From contig JAISKF010000014.1 in NCBI GenBank assembly GCA_031261005.1, positions 28,058-92,057 on the forward strand: a stretch of DNA of 64,000 nucleotides. The letters are read 5' to 3'. The position numbers were made by a program, and so were the translations under genes. The stretch comes from Enterobacteriaceae bacterium. GTDB lineage: Bacteria; Pseudomonadota; Gammaproteobacteria; Enterobacterales; Enterobacteriaceae. The notes beneath the pieces are model-generated. The model ran no database searches. It saw only the letters and a list, made by a program, of their open reading frames with translations, and was not told the DNA's origin. Positions 41,189-52,845 of the stretch are shown in pieces (the stretch's first letter is position 1; every line of letters begins with the position of its first letter).

Positions 41189-41226
41189 TCAGCAGGGAAT
41201 GAGTATTAATTCCCTGCTGATCTCAT
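41189..41226 (+). terminator. Terminator after cra
   Basis: There is a perfect 12-bp stem (TCAGCAGGGAAT / ATTCCCTGCTGA) with an 8-base loop, followed by a short T-rich tail TCTCATT. Confidence 0.65.
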
Positions 41227-41496
41227 TAGAATATCGCCCCACGCTTACTCCCTCTCGATCACTTCATATCACTTCACGCGAATTATTATGGCGGTTACAG
41301 GGATTTATTTTTGTATTAATGGAAATTTTGTTAATTGTTTACCTGATTGTATCTCCGCCAACGGTTTTATGTATTGAATGAATAAAATATCTATTATTCA
41401 TATTGTTACTTCTGGCTATTTTAATCCCAATTTTTTTACGTCAAATCAGGTAACAAAATAAGCGCTTTATTTGCCGAAAAGTCGCAGTAGTACGCC
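41227..41496. other. Spacer between cra and the dcw promoter
   Basis: No gene is supported. An open stretch ending near 41381 could code a short hydrophobic peptide, but it starts inside the cra terminator and lacks a spaced ribosome-binding site. Confidence 0.5.
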
Positions 41497-41526
41497 TTGA
41501 CAAGTTTTTAATACCCTCCGTAAACT
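41497..41526 (+). promoter_or_regulatory. Main promoter of the division/cell-wall cluster (Pmra)
   Basis: A perfect TTGACA (41497-41502) is followed after 18 bases by TAAACT (41521-41526), at the position of Pmra in E. coli. It probably drives most of the cluster down to ftsZ. Confidence 0.75.
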
Positions 41527-41534
41527 CTATGTAA

Positions 41535-41564
41535 GTGGAAATTTGTGGGATAAAGTGGTAAAAC
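41535..41564 (+). promoter_or_regulatory. MraZ operator: three direct GTGG repeats
   Basis: GTGGAAATTT, GTGGGATAAA and GTGGTAAAAC follow one another at an exact 10-base period just downstream of the -10 box. MraZ is known to bind repeated TGGG-like boxes near its own promoter and repress it. The one-turn spacing puts them on one face of the helix. Confidence 0.7.
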
Positions 41565-41595
41565 TTGCAGATTATTGCACAGGAGTGACTCGCCC

Positions 41596-42054
41596 ATGTT
41601 TCGTGGAGCAACAACAGTAAATCTTGATAGTAAGGGGCGTTTGGCAATTCCTACGCGCTATCGGGATTCATTACAGGTTGAATGTGAAGGTCAATTGGTT
41701 TGTACCATTGATCTCCATCAGCCGTGTTTGTTGCTTTATCCCTTACCTGAATGGGAAAAAATCGAGCAAAAGTTATCGAAGCTATCGAGCATGAATCCAG
41801 CAGAACGCCGTGTTCAGCGTTTGCTGTTAGGTCATGCCAGTGAATGTCAGATGGATAGCGCCGGTCGTGTATTAATTGCTAACACACTTCGTCAACATGC
41901 AGGCTTAGTTAAAGAAATGATGCTGGTCGGTCAGTTCAATAAGTTTGAACTGTGGAATGAAGAGACATGGTATCAACAAGTTCAGGAAGATATTGCGGCA
42001 GAGCAATCAGCTACGCTGCCTCTTTCTGAGCGATTACAGGATTTCTCGTTATAA
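41596..42054 (+). CDS. mraZ: Transcriptional regulator MraZ
   Basis: This AbrB-fold DNA-binding protein with two tandem MraZ domains represses the dcw promoter. The signature [13 protein letters not shown] occurs near the N-terminus and [13 protein letters not shown] in the second half. ATG 41596 ([14 protein letters not shown]) gives 152 residues, the E. coli length; an upstream ATG at 41575 is not expected. AGGAG lies 11 bases before. It opens the cluster; rsmH follows after 3 bases. Confidence 0.96.
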   Translation: MFRGATTVNLDSKGRLAIPTRYRDSLQVECEGQLVCTIDLHQPCLLLYPLPEWEKIEQKLSKLSSMNPAERRVQRLLLGHASECQMDSAGRVLIANTLRQHAGLVKEMMLVGQFNKFELWNEETWYQQVQEDIAAEQSATLPLSERLQDFSL

Positions 42055-42057
42055 ATT

Positions 42058-42999
42058 ATGTTGAATAATTATCAGCACACCACCGTGCTTTTAGACGAAG
42101 CAGTCAACGCCTTGAGCATTCGGCAAGATGGTATCTATATCGATGGCACTTTCGGTCGTGGTGGGCATTCGCGCCTGATCCTTTCTCAATTAGGATCACA
42201 AGGGCGATTAATAGCGATTGATCGTGATCCGCAGGCGATTGAAGCCGCCGCGTCTATCCATGATTCTCGTTTCTCCATTATTCATGGTCCTTTTTCTGAG
42301 CTGGCTCAATATGTCAGTGATTTGGGGCTGGAAAGCAAGATTGATGGCGTATTGCTGGATCTTGGCGTTTCTTCTCCTCAATTAGATGATGCTGAACGCG
42401 GTTTCTCTTTTATGCGTGATGGTCCTTTAGATATGCGAATGGACCCAACGCGAGGTTTATCGGCGGCACAATGGCTGATGAAAGCGGAAGAAGAGGATAT
42501 TTCATGGGTGTTAAAAACATTTGGTGAAGAGCGTTTTGCTAAACGTATTGCACGCGCCATTGTGGAGCGCAATCGTGAGCAGCCATTAACGCGCACGCAT
42601 GAATTAGCTGAGTTAATCGCTGCCGCAACGCCGATCCGCGATAAACATAAACATCCGGCAACGCGCAGTTTTCAGGCGATTCGTATCTATATTAACAGCG
42701 AATTAGAAGAAATTGAGCGCGCATTATCCGGCGCACTGGACGTGCTGGCAGAGGGCGGACGTCTTTCTGTCATTAGCTTTCATTCGCTGGAAGACCGCAT
42801 TGTTAAACGTTTTATCCGCCAGCACAGCAAAGGTCCGCAAGTTCCGGCTGGATTGCCGTTAACCGAAGAGCAGCTAAAGCAACATGGCGGCAGAAAATTA
42901 AAAGCGCTCGGTAAAATGATGCCGTCAGAGCGTGAAGTCGCAGAGAATGCGCGTGCACGCAGTTCCGTTTTGCGTATTGCTGAAAGGACCGCGCAATGA
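42058..42999 (+). CDS. rsmH: 16S rRNA (cytosine(1402)-N4)-methyltransferase
   Basis: This SAM-dependent methyltransferase (MraW) modifies C1402 in the ribosomal P site. The SAM motif is [14 protein letters not shown], and [20 protein letters not shown] and [14 protein letters not shown] are present. The 313 residues equal E. coli. Its stop overlaps the ftsL start by 4 bases. Confidence 0.97.
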   Translation: MLNNYQHTTVLLDEAVNALSIRQDGIYIDGTFGRGGHSRLILSQLGSQGRLIAIDRDPQAIEAAASIHDSRFSIIHGPFSELAQYVSDLGLESKIDGVLLDLGVSSPQLDDAERGFSFMRDGPLDMRMDPTRGLSAAQWLMKAEEEDISWVLKTFGEERFAKRIARAIVERNREQPLTRTHELAELIAAATPIRDKHKHPATRSFQAIRIYINSELEEIERALSGALDVLAEGGRLSVISFHSLEDRIVKRFIRQHSKGPQVPAGLPLTEEQLKQHGGRKLKALGKMMPSEREVAENARARSSVLRIAERTAQ

Positions 43000-43319
43000 G
43001 TTCCGGCGAGCATCGCAGTTTAGTCGGTATTATCGGCAGTGATTTATTTAGTCACGCCAAGATCCCTATGATTCTGATGACGCTGGTGTTGGTTTCTGCT
43101 ATCGGGGTGGTGTTATCCAGCCATCGTACCCGCTTACTGACGGCGGAGCGCGAACAGTTGATTTTAGAGCGTGAAGCGCTGGAAATTGAGTGGCGAAATC
43201 TGATTCTGGAAGAGAATGCGCTGGCGGATCATAGCCGTATTGAACGTCTGGCAAATGAAAAACTGCAAATGCAGCATGTATTGCCGGAGCAGGAACAGAT
43301 TATTATCCAGAAGCAGTAG
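42996..43319 (+). CDS. ftsL: Cell division protein FtsL
   Basis: This small bitopic divisome protein forms a complex with FtsB and FtsQ. It has a short cytosolic N-terminus, a transmembrane helix at about 23-42 ([19 protein letters not shown]), then a leucine-zipper-like coiled coil ending [23 protein letters not shown]. At 107 residues it is shorter than E. coli (121) at the N-terminus. It overlaps rsmH by 4 bases. The 155-base gap before ftsI is unusual. Confidence 0.93.
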   Translation: MSSGEHRSLVGIIGSDLFSHAKIPMILMTLVLVSAIGVVLSSHRTRLLTAEREQLILEREALEIEWRNLILEENALADHSRIERLANEKLQMQHVLPEQEQIIIQKQ

Positions 43320-43396
43320 TTACAAAATAATAGTTACAGAAAATAGATAAAATAATTATATAAAACAATAAAATAAGCAAATATAAAGTTAACGCA

Positions 43397-43437
43397 TAGT
43401 AATGTAGTGCAGATAAATAGTAATGCAGCTCAGATAA
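43397..43437 (+). repeat. Two 20-bp direct repeats between ftsL and ftsI
   Basis: TAGTAATGTAGTGCAGATAA at 43397 recurs as TAGTAATGCAGCTCAGATAA at 43418, a period of 21 bases with three differences. They lie in an AT-rich 155-base spacer that is only a few bases long in E. coli. No function is apparent. Confidence 0.7.
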
Positions 43438-43474
43438 CCGGAAAGATAAACTGACTATGGCTAATTGAATCACA

Positions 43475-45244
43475 ATGAAAGCAGTCCGCTCCAATAAATT
43501 GAAGGTCAAAAATCCAGAAAACGAAACCGGCTTTGTAAGCTGGCGTTTTGGCTTGCTTTGTTTATTTATTTTGTTAGCAATGATCGGTTTGATGGCTCGC
43601 GCCGCTTGGTTACAAGTTATTGAACCCGATAAATTAGTGAAAGAGGGCGATATGCGCTCTCTGCGCGTACAAGAAGTGCCGACAGTACGCGGTATGATTT
43701 CAGATCGCGTTGGGCGTCCGTTGGCAGTGAGTGTGCCGGTGAATGCGATTTGGGCAGATCCTAAAGAATTAAACGAACAAGGCGGCATTTCGCCGGATAT
43801 GCGCTGGAAAGCGCTTGCTGATGTAACGGGAATGCCGCTGGAAAAATTAAGTGAACGCATCAACGTCAATCCAAAAGGGCGTTTCGTTTATTTAGCCCGT
43901 CAAATTAATGCAGAAACCGCAGACTACGTTCGTAAACTTAAACTCCCCGGTATTTATCTCAAGCGAGAATCGCGCCGTTTCTATCCTGCCGGTTCAGTTA
44001 CCGCGCATATCATCGGTTTTACAAATATTGATGATAACGGTCTGGAGGGTATCGAAAAAAGTTTTGAAGATAAGCTGGTGGGGAAATCCGGCGAACGTAC
44101 TGTGCGTAAAGATCGCTTCGGTCGCGTGATCGAAGATATTTCTACGGTTGAAAGTCAGGCTGCTCATAACTTGACGCTAAGTATTGACGAGCGTTTACAA
44201 GCGCTGGTTTATCGTGAATTAAGTAACGCAGTTGCGCTGAATAAAGCCGAATCAGGTACATCTGTGCTGGTTGATGTGAATACCGGCGAAATTTTAGCAA
44301 TGGTGAATAGTCCATCGTATAACCCAAATAATCGCGTTGGTACGCCGGAAGATTTTTTCCGTAACCGCGCGATCACCGATATGTTTGAACCCGGCTCAAC
44401 CGTGAAACCAATGGTGGTCATGACCGCGTTGGATCGCGGTATTATCAAAGAAAATTCGGTATTAAACACACGGCCTTATCGCGTTAACGGTCATGAAATT
44501 AAAGATGTTGCGCTTTATCCTGAACTGACGATCACCGGTATTTTGCAGAAATCAAGTAACGTTGGTGTATCGCATCTGGCGCTGGATATGCCGTCTGATG
44601 CCTTAGTGGATACTTACTCACGTTTTGGTCTGGGGAAACCGACTAATTTAGGTTTAGTCGGTGAAAGCAGCGGTTTGTTTTTAAACAAAAAACGTTGGTC
44701 TGACATCGAACGCGCCACATTCTCATTCGGTTACGGCTTGATGGTTACGCCGTTACAGTTAGTACGTGCTTACGCCACAATGGGCAGCTTCGGTATTTAT
44801 CGTCCGCTTTCTATCACCAAGATTGATCCGCCGGTACAAGGGAAACGTATCTTCCCGGAACATATTGTGAAAACGGTTGTTCACATGATGGAGGCGGTTG
44901 CTTTGCCTGGCGGTGGCGGTACGAAAGCGGCAGTGAAAGGCTATCGCATTGCAATTAAAACCGGTACGGCGAAAAAAGTCGGACCAAACGGCGGTTACGT
45001 TAATAAATATATCGCTTACACCGCTGGCGTCGCTCCAGCCAGCAAACCACGCTATGCGCTGGTGGTGGTGATAAATGATCCAAGTGGCGGTCAATATTAT
45101 GGTGGTGCTATCTCTGCTCCAGTCTTTGGTGCCATCATGGGCGGGGTTTTACGGACAATGAACATCGAGCCAGATGCGTTGCCTGTAGATGATAAAAGTG
45201 AATTAGTGACTAATCAGAAGGGCGCTACTAGTGGCCGATCTTAA
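43475..45244 (+). CDS. ftsI: Septal transpeptidase PBP3 (FtsI)
   Basis: This divisome transpeptidase cross-links septal peptidoglycan with FtsW. An N-terminal transmembrane helix ([17 protein letters not shown]) and the dimerisation domain precede the catalytic domain: S308 in STVK, SSN in KSSNVG, and KTG at 495-497. The 589 residues compare with 588 in E. coli. The C-terminal end after [20 protein letters not shown] is likely trimmed by Prc as in E. coli. It overlaps murE by 14 bases. Confidence 0.97.
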   Translation: MKAVRSNKLKVKNPENETGFVSWRFGLLCLFILLAMIGLMARAAWLQVIEPDKLVKEGDMRSLRVQEVPTVRGMISDRVGRPLAVSVPVNAIWADPKELNEQGGISPDMRWKALADVTGMPLEKLSERINVNPKGRFVYLARQINAETADYVRKLKLPGIYLKRESRRFYPAGSVTAHIIGFTNIDDNGLEGIEKSFEDKLVGKSGERTVRKDRFGRVIEDISTVESQAAHNLTLSIDERLQALVYRELSNAVALNKAESGTSVLVDVNTGEILAMVNSPSYNPNNRVGTPEDFFRNRAITDMFEPGSTVKPMVVMTALDRGIIKENSVLNTRPYRVNGHEIKDVALYPELTITGILQKSSNVGVSHLALDMPSDALVDTYSRFGLGKPTNLGLVGESSGLFLNKKRWSDIERATFSFGYGLMVTPLQLVRAYATMGSFGIYRPLSITKIDPPVQGKRIFPEHIVKTVVHMMEAVALPGGGGTKAAVKGYRIAIKTGTAKKVGPNGGYVNKYIAYTAGVAPASKPRYALVVVINDPSGGQYYGGAISAPVFGAIMGGVLRTMNIEPDALPVDDKSELVTNQKGATSGRS

Positions 45245-46730
45245 TTTAAGTGACCTGCTTGCTCCGTGGGGCATTGAGGTTGCTGATCGCAAGTTAAAAG
45301 AGATGACGTTAGACAGCCGCGTGGCTGCTGCGGGCGATCTGTTCCTTGCGGTTAAAGGGCATAACGTTGATGGCCGCCGTTATATCGCGCAAGCTATCGC
45401 ACAAGGTGTTGCCGCAGTCATAGCCGAAGCTGAGGGAGAAGCAACGAACGGTTCTGTGGTGATGTCGCACGGTGTGCCCATTATTTATCTTGCACAACTT
45501 AATCAACATTTATCCGCATTAGCGGGGCGTTTTTATCAGAATCCATCAGAAAAAATGCGTCTGGTTGGTGTTACCGGCACAAATGGTAAAACCACTACCA
45601 CTCAGTTACTCGCGCAATGGAGTCAATTATTGGGCGAACGCAGTGCAGTAATGGGAACGGTAGGTAATGGTTTATTAGGGCAAATTATACCGAGTGAAAA
45701 CACAACCGGATCTGCGGTTGATGTGCAGCGTGAGTTATACGAATTAGTGAAGCAAGGTGCGACGTTTACCGCAATGGAAGTGTCTTCGCACGGTCTGGTT
45801 CAGGATCGTGTTGCCGCGCTGAAATTTGCTGCTGCTGCATTTACCAATCTTAGCCGCGATCATCTGGATTATCACGGCACAATGGAACAGTACGAAGCTG
45901 CTAAATGGCGGTTGTTCAACCAGCATCAAGTAAATGAAGCGATTATTAACGTTGATGATGCCGTTGGTTTACGCCGTATCGCCGATATGCCCGATGCCGT
46001 TGCGGTAACGATGGAGGATAATCTTCCCGCTGGCTGGCAAGGTCGCTGGTTGCGCGCGTCACAGATTTCTTACCATGATAATGGTGCCAGCGTTAAGTTT
46101 GATTCCAGTTGGGGCGGCGGCATGATTGAAAGCCGATTATTAGGCGCGTTTAACGTCAGTAATTTGCTGGTGGCATTAACTACGCTGCTCACTTTAGATT
46201 ATCAATTAACCCGTTTGCTTGAAACCGCACCAGACTTACAGCCGGTCTGTGGTCGTATGGAAGTCTTTACTGCGCCGAATCGTCCTACTGTTGTTGTGGA
46301 CTATGCTCATACGCCTGATGCGCTGGAAAAAGCGTTAGAAGCAGCAAGATTGCACTGCAAAGGTCAGCTTTGGTGTGTGTTCGGCTGCGGCGGTGATCGC
46401 GATCGCGGTAAACGCCCGCTTATGGGCGGTGTTGCCGAACAACTGGCTGATCGCGTGATCGTCACTGATGACAATCCGCGCAGTGAAGATCCACAAGCGA
46501 TTATTGCGGATATTCTCACTGGTTTTGTCGATGCCGGACATGCACAGGTGATTCACGGGCGCGCAGAAGCCGTCACCAGCGCGGTGATGCAGGCTAATGC
46601 TGATGATGTTGTGCTGATCGCCGGTAAAGGTCATGAGGATTATCAGATCATTGGTACTCATCGTCTGGACTATTCCGATCGCACTATTGTCGCTAATTTG
46701 CTGGGTATGGCTGCGGGGGTGATGGCATGA
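45231..46730 (+). CDS. murE: UDP-MurNAc-L-Ala-D-Glu--2,6-diaminopimelate ligase
   Basis: This Mur ligase adds meso-diaminopimelate to the peptidoglycan stem. The ATP site is [15 protein letters not shown], and the diaminopimelate-selecting motif DNPR occurs in [11 protein letters not shown]. It starts at GTG 45231 ([14 protein letters not shown]), as the E. coli N-terminus predicts, inside the end of ftsI. The 499 residues are normal. murF overlaps its end by 4 bases. Confidence 0.97.
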   Translation: MADLNLSDLLAPWGIEVADRKLKEMTLDSRVAAAGDLFLAVKGHNVDGRRYIAQAIAQGVAAVIAEAEGEATNGSVVMSHGVPIIYLAQLNQHLSALAGRFYQNPSEKMRLVGVTGTNGKTTTTQLLAQWSQLLGERSAVMGTVGNGLLGQIIPSENTTGSAVDVQRELYELVKQGATFTAMEVSSHGLVQDRVAALKFAAAAFTNLSRDHLDYHGTMEQYEAAKWRLFNQHQVNEAIINVDDAVGLRRIADMPDAVAVTMEDNLPAGWQGRWLRASQISYHDNGASVKFDSSWGGGMIESRLLGAFNVSNLLVALTTLLTLDYQLTRLLETAPDLQPVCGRMEVFTAPNRPTVVVDYAHTPDALEKALEAARLHCKGQLWCVFGCGGDRDRGKRPLMGGVAEQLADRVIVTDDNPRSEDPQAIIADILTGFVDAGHAQVIHGRAEAVTSAVMQANADDVVLIAGKGHEDYQIIGTHRLDYSDRTIVANLLGMAAGVMA

Positions 46731-48124
46731 TTCCTGTTACGCTAACGCAGCTTGCCGAAGTGGTTAATGGCGAATTAGTCGTTAATAACAAATTAGCTAA
46801 TGCCGCTGCTAACCAAATTACCGAAGTCACTATTACCGAAATCACTACAGATACGCGCAAAATTGTTGCTGGCTGTCTGTTTATCGCCTTAAAAGGTGAG
46901 CGTTTTGATGCCCATGATTTTGCTGCTGATGCGATTAATGCAGGTGCAGGCGCGCTGTTAGTGAGTAAGCCTTTAGCGCTGAATGTTCCGCAAATTGTGG
47001 TTACGGATACCCGTATTGCACTGGGCAAAATCGGTGCCTGGGTACGCCAGCAAGTAACGGCGCGCGTCGTTGCGTTGACGGGTTCTTCCGGTAAAACCAG
47101 CGTTAAAGAGATGACGGCAACTATTTTGCAGCAATGCGGCAGTGTGTTATATACCGCAGGCAATTTGAACAACGATATTGGTGTTCCTTTGACGCTGTTA
47201 CGACTAACTCAAACGCATAAGTTTGCGGTGGTTGAGTTAGGCGCGAATCATGCTGGTGAAATTGCCTATACTACCGCGTTGACGCAGCCGGAAACCGCAT
47301 TGGTAAATAATCTGGCATCGGCTCATTTAGAGGGATTTGGCTCTCTGGCTGGTGTGGCAAAAGCGAAAGGCGAGATCTTTCAAGGGTTAGCACCGCATGG
47401 TGTGGCGATCATTAACGCTGATAGCAATGATTTAGCTGGCTGGCAGCCGTTACTGGCGGATAAGCAGGTTTGGCGTTTTTCTTCCCAACAGACCGAAAAT
47501 GTTGAGTTTTATGCCACTGATGTTGTTGTAAATCAGCAGGGAACGGATTTTATTCTTCATTCGCCAGCGGGAAAAATTGCCGTACAACTTCCATTACCAG
47601 GTAAACATAATATCGCTAATGCGCTGGCTGCCGCAGCGTTAGCGCAATCTGTTGGTGCAACGTTAGAGAATATTAAAACCGGTTTGTCACTGCTTAAAGC
47701 GGTTGCCGGTCGCCTGTTCCCGATCCAACTTAGCGCAGGCAAGCTGCTGTTAGATGATACCTATAACGCCAATGTTGGCTCGATGACTGCCGCCGCACAG
47801 GTTTTGGCATCAATGCCCGGTTATCGCGTGATGGTTGTCGGTGATATGGGCGAATTAGGCGCAAATGCTGAAGATTGTCATCGGCAAGTGGGTAACGCAG
47901 CGCGTTTAGCGGGTGTGGATAAAGTATTAAGCGTCGGCAAATTGAGTGAAATTATCAGTACCGCCAGCGGTAATGGTGAACACTTTACCGATAAAGATGC
48001 TGTCGCTAAACGTTTGGGTGATTTGCTTGCTGAGTATGCTGTTATCACCATTTTAATTAAAGGTTCACGTAGTGCCGCCATGGAGCAGGTAGTACACAAA
48101 GTACAGGAGATCGCACAATGCTAG
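46727..48124 (+). CDS. murF: UDP-MurNAc-tripeptide--D-Ala-D-Ala ligase
   Basis: This ligase completes the UDP-MurNAc-pentapeptide. The ATP site is [14 protein letters not shown], followed by the central [10 protein letters not shown] and [12 protein letters not shown] motifs. At 465 residues it is near E. coli (452). It overlaps murE by 4 and mraY by 7 bases, which fits coupled translation. Confidence 0.97.
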   Translation: MIPVTLTQLAEVVNGELVVNNKLANAAANQITEVTITEITTDTRKIVAGCLFIALKGERFDAHDFAADAINAGAGALLVSKPLALNVPQIVVTDTRIALGKIGAWVRQQVTARVVALTGSSGKTSVKEMTATILQQCGSVLYTAGNLNNDIGVPLTLLRLTQTHKFAVVELGANHAGEIAYTTALTQPETALVNNLASAHLEGFGSLAGVAKAKGEIFQGLAPHGVAIINADSNDLAGWQPLLADKQVWRFSSQQTENVEFYATDVVVNQQGTDFILHSPAGKIAVQLPLPGKHNIANALAAAALAQSVGATLENIKTGLSLLKAVAGRLFPIQLSAGKLLLDDTYNANVGSMTAAAQVLASMPGYRVMVVGDMGELGANAEDCHRQVGNAARLAGVDKVLSVGKLSEIISTASGNGEHFTDKDAVAKRLGDLLAEYAVITILIKGSRSAAMEQVVHKVQEIAQC

Positions 48125-49200
48125 TATGGCTGGCGGAACATTTAGTCCCATTCTTTTCTGGTTTTAACGTCTTTTCCTATTTGACGTCCCGCGCCATTGT
48201 CAGCTTGCTGACCGCGCTGTTTATTTCGTTGTGGATGGGACCGCGCCTGATCGCGTATTTACAGAAGTTACAAATTGGTCAGGTTGTCCGTAATGACGGA
48301 CCTGAATCCCATTTCAGTAAACGCGGTACGCCAACGATGGGCGGTATCATGATTCTGGCGTCTATCACCATTTCTGTTTTGCTGTGGGCAAACTTAGCCA
48401 ATCCTTATATTTGGTGTTCGCTGTTTGTGCTGCTGGGCTACGGTGCGGTTGGTTTCGTTGATGATTACCGTAAAGTGGTGCGTAAAGACACCAAAGGATT
48501 AATCGCGCGCTGGAAGTATTTCTGGCAGTCAGTGATCGCCCTGATTGTGGCGTTTGCCATGTTTGCTTTTGGTAAAGATACGCCAGCAACACAATTGGTT
48601 GTTCCTTTCTTTAAAGATGTTATGCCGCAATTAGGCGTGCTTTATATCCTGTTATCCTACTTTGTGATCGTTGGTTCCAGTAATGCGGTTAACCTTACCG
48701 ATGGCTTAGATGGCTTGGCGATCATGCCGACTGTCTTTGTCGCCGCAGGTTTTGGGTTGGTGGCTTGGGCAACAGGTAACGTTAATTTCGCGGGTTATCT
48801 GCATATTCCTTATCTGCGCTATGCCGGTGAATTAGTGATTTTCTGCACGGCGATTGTTGGTGCAGGTTTAGGATTTCTTTGGTTTAACACCTATCCGGCG
48901 CAAGTGTTTATGGGTGATGTCGGTTCTCTGGCATTAGGCGGTGCGTTAGGCGTGATTGCGGTGTTACTGCGTCAGGAGTTTTTGTTAGTGATTATGGGCG
49001 GTGTGTTTGTGGTGGAAACGCTGTCAGTAATCTTACAGGTGGGATCATTTAAGCTGCGCGGTCAGCGTATTTTCCGTATGGCGCCGATTCACCATCACTA
49101 CGAATTGAAAGGCTGGCCTGAACCGCGCGTTATCGTGCGTTTCTGGATTATCTCATTAATGCTGGTGTTAATCGGCTTAGTTACGTTGAAGGTGCGGTAA
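48118..49200 (+). CDS. mraY: Phospho-MurNAc-pentapeptide translocase
   Basis: This integral membrane enzyme with ten helices makes lipid I on undecaprenyl phosphate. The catalytic aspartate motif [27 protein letters not shown] and the HHHYE cluster ([14 protein letters not shown]) are seen. The 360 residues equal E. coli. It lies between murF and murD. Confidence 0.98.
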   Translation: MLVWLAEHLVPFFSGFNVFSYLTSRAIVSLLTALFISLWMGPRLIAYLQKLQIGQVVRNDGPESHFSKRGTPTMGGIMILASITISVLLWANLANPYIWCSLFVLLGYGAVGFVDDYRKVVRKDTKGLIARWKYFWQSVIALIVAFAMFAFGKDTPATQLVVPFFKDVMPQLGVLYILLSYFVIVGSSNAVNLTDGLDGLAIMPTVFVAAGFGLVAWATGNVNFAGYLHIPYLRYAGELVIFCTAIVGAGLGFLWFNTYPAQVFMGDVGSLALGGALGVIAVLLRQEFLLVIMGGVFVVETLSVILQVGSFKLRGQRIFRMAPIHHHYELKGWPEPRVIVRFWIISLMLVLIGLVTLKVR

Positions 49201-49202
49201 TC

Positions 49203-50522
49203 ATGATGATCGACTATCAGGATAAACGAATTGTTATCATTGGATTAGGTTCTACAGGATTATCCTGTGTCGATTATTTTCTGGCGCGCGGCGTCACGCC
49301 GCGTGTGATTGATACCCGCGCTACGCCGCCGGGACTGGATAAACTACCGGATTCCGTTGAGTGTCATACTGGCGGTTTTAACCGTGACTGGATCTTAGAT
49401 GCCGATTTGATTGTTGCCAGTCCCGGTATCGCTCTGGCAACGCCAGTCCTGCAAGAAGCCGCATTAGCCGGTATCGAAATTGTCGGCGATATTGAGCTAT
49501 TTTGCCGCGAAGCAAAAGCGCCGATCATTGCGATTACGGGGTCTAACGGTAAAAGTACCGTTACCACGTTAGTTGGTGATATGGCAAAAGCAGCGGGCTG
49601 GAATGTGGCAGTTGGCGGCAATCTTGGTCAAACGGCGTTATCGCTGCTAGATGATGAGCGCCAGCTCTATGTGATGGAGTTATCCAGCTTCCAACTGGAA
49701 ACGACTTATAGCTTAAAAGCAGCGGCGGCAACTATTCTCAATGTTACCGAAGATCACATGAATCGCTATCCGCAAGGCATGGCGCAGTACCGCGAAGCCA
49801 AACTGCGGATATACAACAATGCCAAAGTTTGCGTAGTCAATTCTGATGACGAATTAACCATGCCACTGCAAGGCGCTGACTCCCGTTGCGTGAGTTTCGG
49901 CGTTGATGTCGGTGATTATCATTTAAGCCAGCAACAAGGCGATACATGGCTGCGCGTGCGCGGCGAGAAAGTGCTGAATACCGCAGAAATGAAGATTGTC
50001 GGTCAGCACAATTATTTAAATGCGTTAGCTGCACTGGCGCTGGCTGATGCGGTTTCATTGCCGCGCGCTGCTTGCCTGAAAGCACTGACACAATTTACCG
50101 GTTTAGAACACCGTTTCCAGCTTGTTTTAGAACGTAACGGCGTGCGCTGGATTGATGATTCAAAAGCGACGAATGTCGGCAGCACCGAAGCGGCGCTTAA
50201 TGGTATTCAGGTTGATGGTGTTTTGCATTTGTTATTGGGCGGAGATGGCAAATCGGCTGATTTCTCACCGCTGGCGAAATATGTGCAGGGGGATAATATC
50301 CGCCTGTACTGCTTTGGTCGTGACAGACAACCGTTGTTTGATCTGCGTCCAGACATTGCCGAAATGACCGATACAATGGAGCAAGCGATGAAACACATTG
50401 CCACGCGTGTTAAATCTGGCGATATGGTGTTGCTGTCACCGGCTTGTGCGAGTCTGGATCAGTTTAAGAATTACGAACAGCGGGGATATGAATTCGCTCG
50501 TCTGGCTCAGGAATTGGGATAA
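49203..50522 (+). CDS. murD: UDP-MurNAc-L-alanine--D-glutamate ligase
   Basis: This cytosolic Mur ligase adds D-glutamate. The N-terminal Rossmann domain begins [17 protein letters not shown]. The ATP site is [15 protein letters not shown], and the C-terminal domain has [15 protein letters not shown]. The 439 residues are near E. coli (438). Two ATG codons in tandem occur at the start; either works. The stop shares one base with the ftsW start. Confidence 0.97.
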   Translation: MMIDYQDKRIVIIGLGSTGLSCVDYFLARGVTPRVIDTRATPPGLDKLPDSVECHTGGFNRDWILDADLIVASPGIALATPVLQEAALAGIEIVGDIELFCREAKAPIIAITGSNGKSTVTTLVGDMAKAAGWNVAVGGNLGQTALSLLDDERQLYVMELSSFQLETTYSLKAAAATILNVTEDHMNRYPQGMAQYREAKLRIYNNAKVCVVNSDDELTMPLQGADSRCVSFGVDVGDYHLSQQQGDTWLRVRGEKVLNTAEMKIVGQHNYLNALAALALADAVSLPRAACLKALTQFTGLEHRFQLVLERNGVRWIDDSKATNVGSTEAALNGIQVDGVLHLLLGGDGKSADFSPLAKYVQGDNIRLYCFGRDRQPLFDLRPDIAEMTDTMEQAMKHIATRVKSGDMVLLSPACASLDQFKNYEQRGYEFARLAQELG

Positions 50523-51736
50523 TGAGGGTTTTAAGTGTAGCTAAACCTTTCCGGTTATTCTCCCGTTGGGTCACCGGAAGCAGCTCCGCGAATAGTGAGA
50601 GCGTAGAAAGCGGCGTGATGTATGACCGTACATTGCTCTGGCTGGCGATTGGTTTAGCGATTGTTGGTTTTGTGATGGTGACATCGGCATCAATGCCGGT
50701 GGCTCAACGTTATACCGACGATCCCTTTTATTTTGCCAAGCGTGATGCGATTTATATCGGATTAGCGCTAGTGTGTTCCTTTGTGACGTTACGCATTCCG
50801 CTGGAAAAATGGCAGCGTTATAGCTGGATGTTTTTGCTTGCTATTATTGTGATGCTGTCTGTTGTATTGGTGGTGGGTAGCTCGGTTAATGGCGCATCGC
50901 GTTGGATCTCTTTAGGACCGGTGAATATTCAGCCTGCAGAGTTTTCTAAACTGGCGCTGTTTGTTTATCTGGCGAGTTATTTAGTCCGAAAAATTGATGA
51001 AGTACGTAATAATTTTTGGGGCTTTTTGAAGCCGTTGGGTGTGATGTTCATGCTGGCGTTGCTACTGCTGGCACAGCCTGACTTAGGTACGGTGGTCGTG
51101 CTGTTTGTCACGACGTTAGGCGTACTGTTTTTAGCAGGCGCTAAACTCTGGCAGTTTTTGGCATTGATTGGTGTCGGTGTCTCCGCCGTTGCGCTGTTGA
51201 TTATTGCTGAACCTTATCGTATGCGCCGAATAACGTCATTTTGGGACCCGTGGGCAGATCCTTTCGGTGCTGGTTATCAGTTGACGCAATCGCTGATGGC
51301 ATTTGGACGCGGTGAGCTATGGGGACAGGGCTTAGGTAATTCAGTGCAAAAACTGGAGTATTTACCCGAAGCACATACCGACTTTATTTTTGCCATTATC
51401 GGTGAAGAGTTGGGCTATATCGGTGTGGTTTTAGTGCTGTTAATGGTATTCTTCGTCGCTTTTAGAGCCATGCTAATTGGGCGGCGCGCATTAGAAGCAG
51501 GGCAGCGGTTTGCGGGTTTTCTGGCTTGCGAAATCGGACTTTGGTTTAGTTTTCAGACATTAGTTAACGTTGGTGCCGCAGCCGGTATTTTGCCAACCAA
51601 AGGGTTAACGTTACCGTTAATCAGTTACGGTGGATCGAGTTTGCTGATTATGTCTACGGCGTTGGTTTTATTACTACGCATTGATTATGAAACGCGTTTG
51701 GCTAACAGTCAGGCGCATGTAAGAGGTTCGCGATGA
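50522..51736 (+). CDS. ftsW: Septal peptidoglycan glycosyltransferase FtsW
   Basis: This SEDS-family polymerase pairs with FtsI. It has ten hydrophobic helices, the SEDS motif [19 protein letters not shown], and the late loop [12 protein letters not shown] with [13 protein letters not shown]. At 404 residues it is near E. coli (414). It overlaps murG by 4 bases. Confidence 0.97.
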   Translation: MRVLSVAKPFRLFSRWVTGSSSANSESVESGVMYDRTLLWLAIGLAIVGFVMVTSASMPVAQRYTDDPFYFAKRDAIYIGLALVCSFVTLRIPLEKWQRYSWMFLLAIIVMLSVVLVVGSSVNGASRWISLGPVNIQPAEFSKLALFVYLASYLVRKIDEVRNNFWGFLKPLGVMFMLALLLLAQPDLGTVVVLFVTTLGVLFLAGAKLWQFLALIGVGVSAVALLIIAEPYRMRRITSFWDPWADPFGAGYQLTQSLMAFGRGELWGQGLGNSVQKLEYLPEAHTDFIFAIIGEELGYIGVVLVLLMVFFVAFRAMLIGRRALEAGQRFAGFLACEIGLWFSFQTLVNVGAAAGILPTKGLTLPLISYGGSSLLIMSTALVLLLRIDYETRLANSQAHVRGSR

Positions 51737-52800
51737 ATGCGATGAAGCAGAAGCGTTTAATGGTGATGGCGGGCGGAACAGGCGGGCATGTATTTCCGGG
51801 ACTGGCTGTCGCTCATGACCTGATGGCGCAAGGCTGGGAAGTTCGCTGGCTGGGAACTGCGGATCGTATGGAAGCCGATTTAGTACCGAAACATGGTATT
51901 GAAATTGATTTTATTACTATTTCCGGTATTCGCGGTAAAGGCATAACTGCTACTTTGCTTGCACCATTGCGTATTTTTCGTGCGGTACGTCAGGCGAAAG
52001 CAATTATGCGTAACTATAAACCGGACGTCGTGTTAGGTATGGGCGGATATGTTTCCGGTCCTGGCGGTTTAGCAGCGTGGCTGTGTGGTATTCCGGTGGT
52101 GCTGCATGAGCAAAATGGTATTGCGGGATTAACCAATCGCTGGCTGGCAAAAATTGCCAAACGAGTATTACAAGCATTTCCCGGCGCATTTCCAAATGCG
52201 GAAGTCGTCGGTAATCCGGTGCGTACTGATGTATTAGCGCTGCCAACGCCGGAAATTCGTCTTTCTGAACGCACTGGCGCGATCCGCGTGTTAGTGATTG
52301 GCGGTAGTCAGGGCGCGAGAATTCTTAATCAGACCATGCCGCAGGCAGCAGAGCGTTTGGGCGATAAAATTACGATCTGGCATCAGGTCGGTAAAGGATC
52401 GCTGGACAGCGTAAAACAGGATTATGCCCAGCGCGGCTTAACTGAGCATGATATTACTGAATTTATCGACGATATGGCGTCTGCTTATGCTTGGGCTGAT
52501 GTTGTGGTTTGTCGCTCTGGTGCATTGACGGTCAGTGAAATCGCTGCCGCAGGTTTACCGGCAATTTTTGTGCCGTTTATGCACAAAGACCGCCAGCAGT
52601 ATTGGAATGCGTTACCGCTGGAAAAAGCGGGCGCAGCAAAAATTATCGAACAACCGCAGTTTAATGCCGATTCGTTGACAGCGGCGCTGGAAGAATTGAA
52701 TCGTTCAGGATTACTGGCAATGGCGATAGAAGCCAGAGCGATAGCAATTCCCGATGCGACCGCGCGCGTGTCAGCGGTAGTGAAAAGCGTTGCGTTATAG
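51733..52800 (+). CDS. murG: UDP-GlcNAc:lipid I N-acetylglucosaminyltransferase
   Basis: This GT-B enzyme makes lipid II on the inner face of the membrane. The glycine-rich loops [14 protein letters not shown] and [14 protein letters not shown] are seen. The UDP-GlcNAc site is [21 protein letters not shown]. The 355 residues equal the family. murC follows after 45 bases. Confidence 0.97.
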   Translation: MNAMKQKRLMVMAGGTGGHVFPGLAVAHDLMAQGWEVRWLGTADRMEADLVPKHGIEIDFITISGIRGKGITATLLAPLRIFRAVRQAKAIMRNYKPDVVLGMGGYVSGPGGLAAWLCGIPVVLHEQNGIAGLTNRWLAKIAKRVLQAFPGAFPNAEVVGNPVRTDVLALPTPEIRLSERTGAIRVLVIGGSQGARILNQTMPQAAERLGDKITIWHQVGKGSLDSVKQDYAQRGLTEHDITEFIDDMASAYAWADVVVCRSGALTVSEIAAAGLPAIFVPFMHKDRQQYWNALPLEKAGAAKIIEQPQFNADSLTAALEELNRSGLLAMAIEARAIAIPDATARVSAVVKSVAL

Positions 52801-52845
52801 TTCCTGAATTAACAAACCAAAATTAACAAGAGTAAACAGAAAACC

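Noticed and set aside
41199..41381. Possible 60-residue membrane peptide between cra and mraZ
   Set aside because: Its start codon lies inside the cra terminator stem, AGGG is too close to the start, and no family is recognised.
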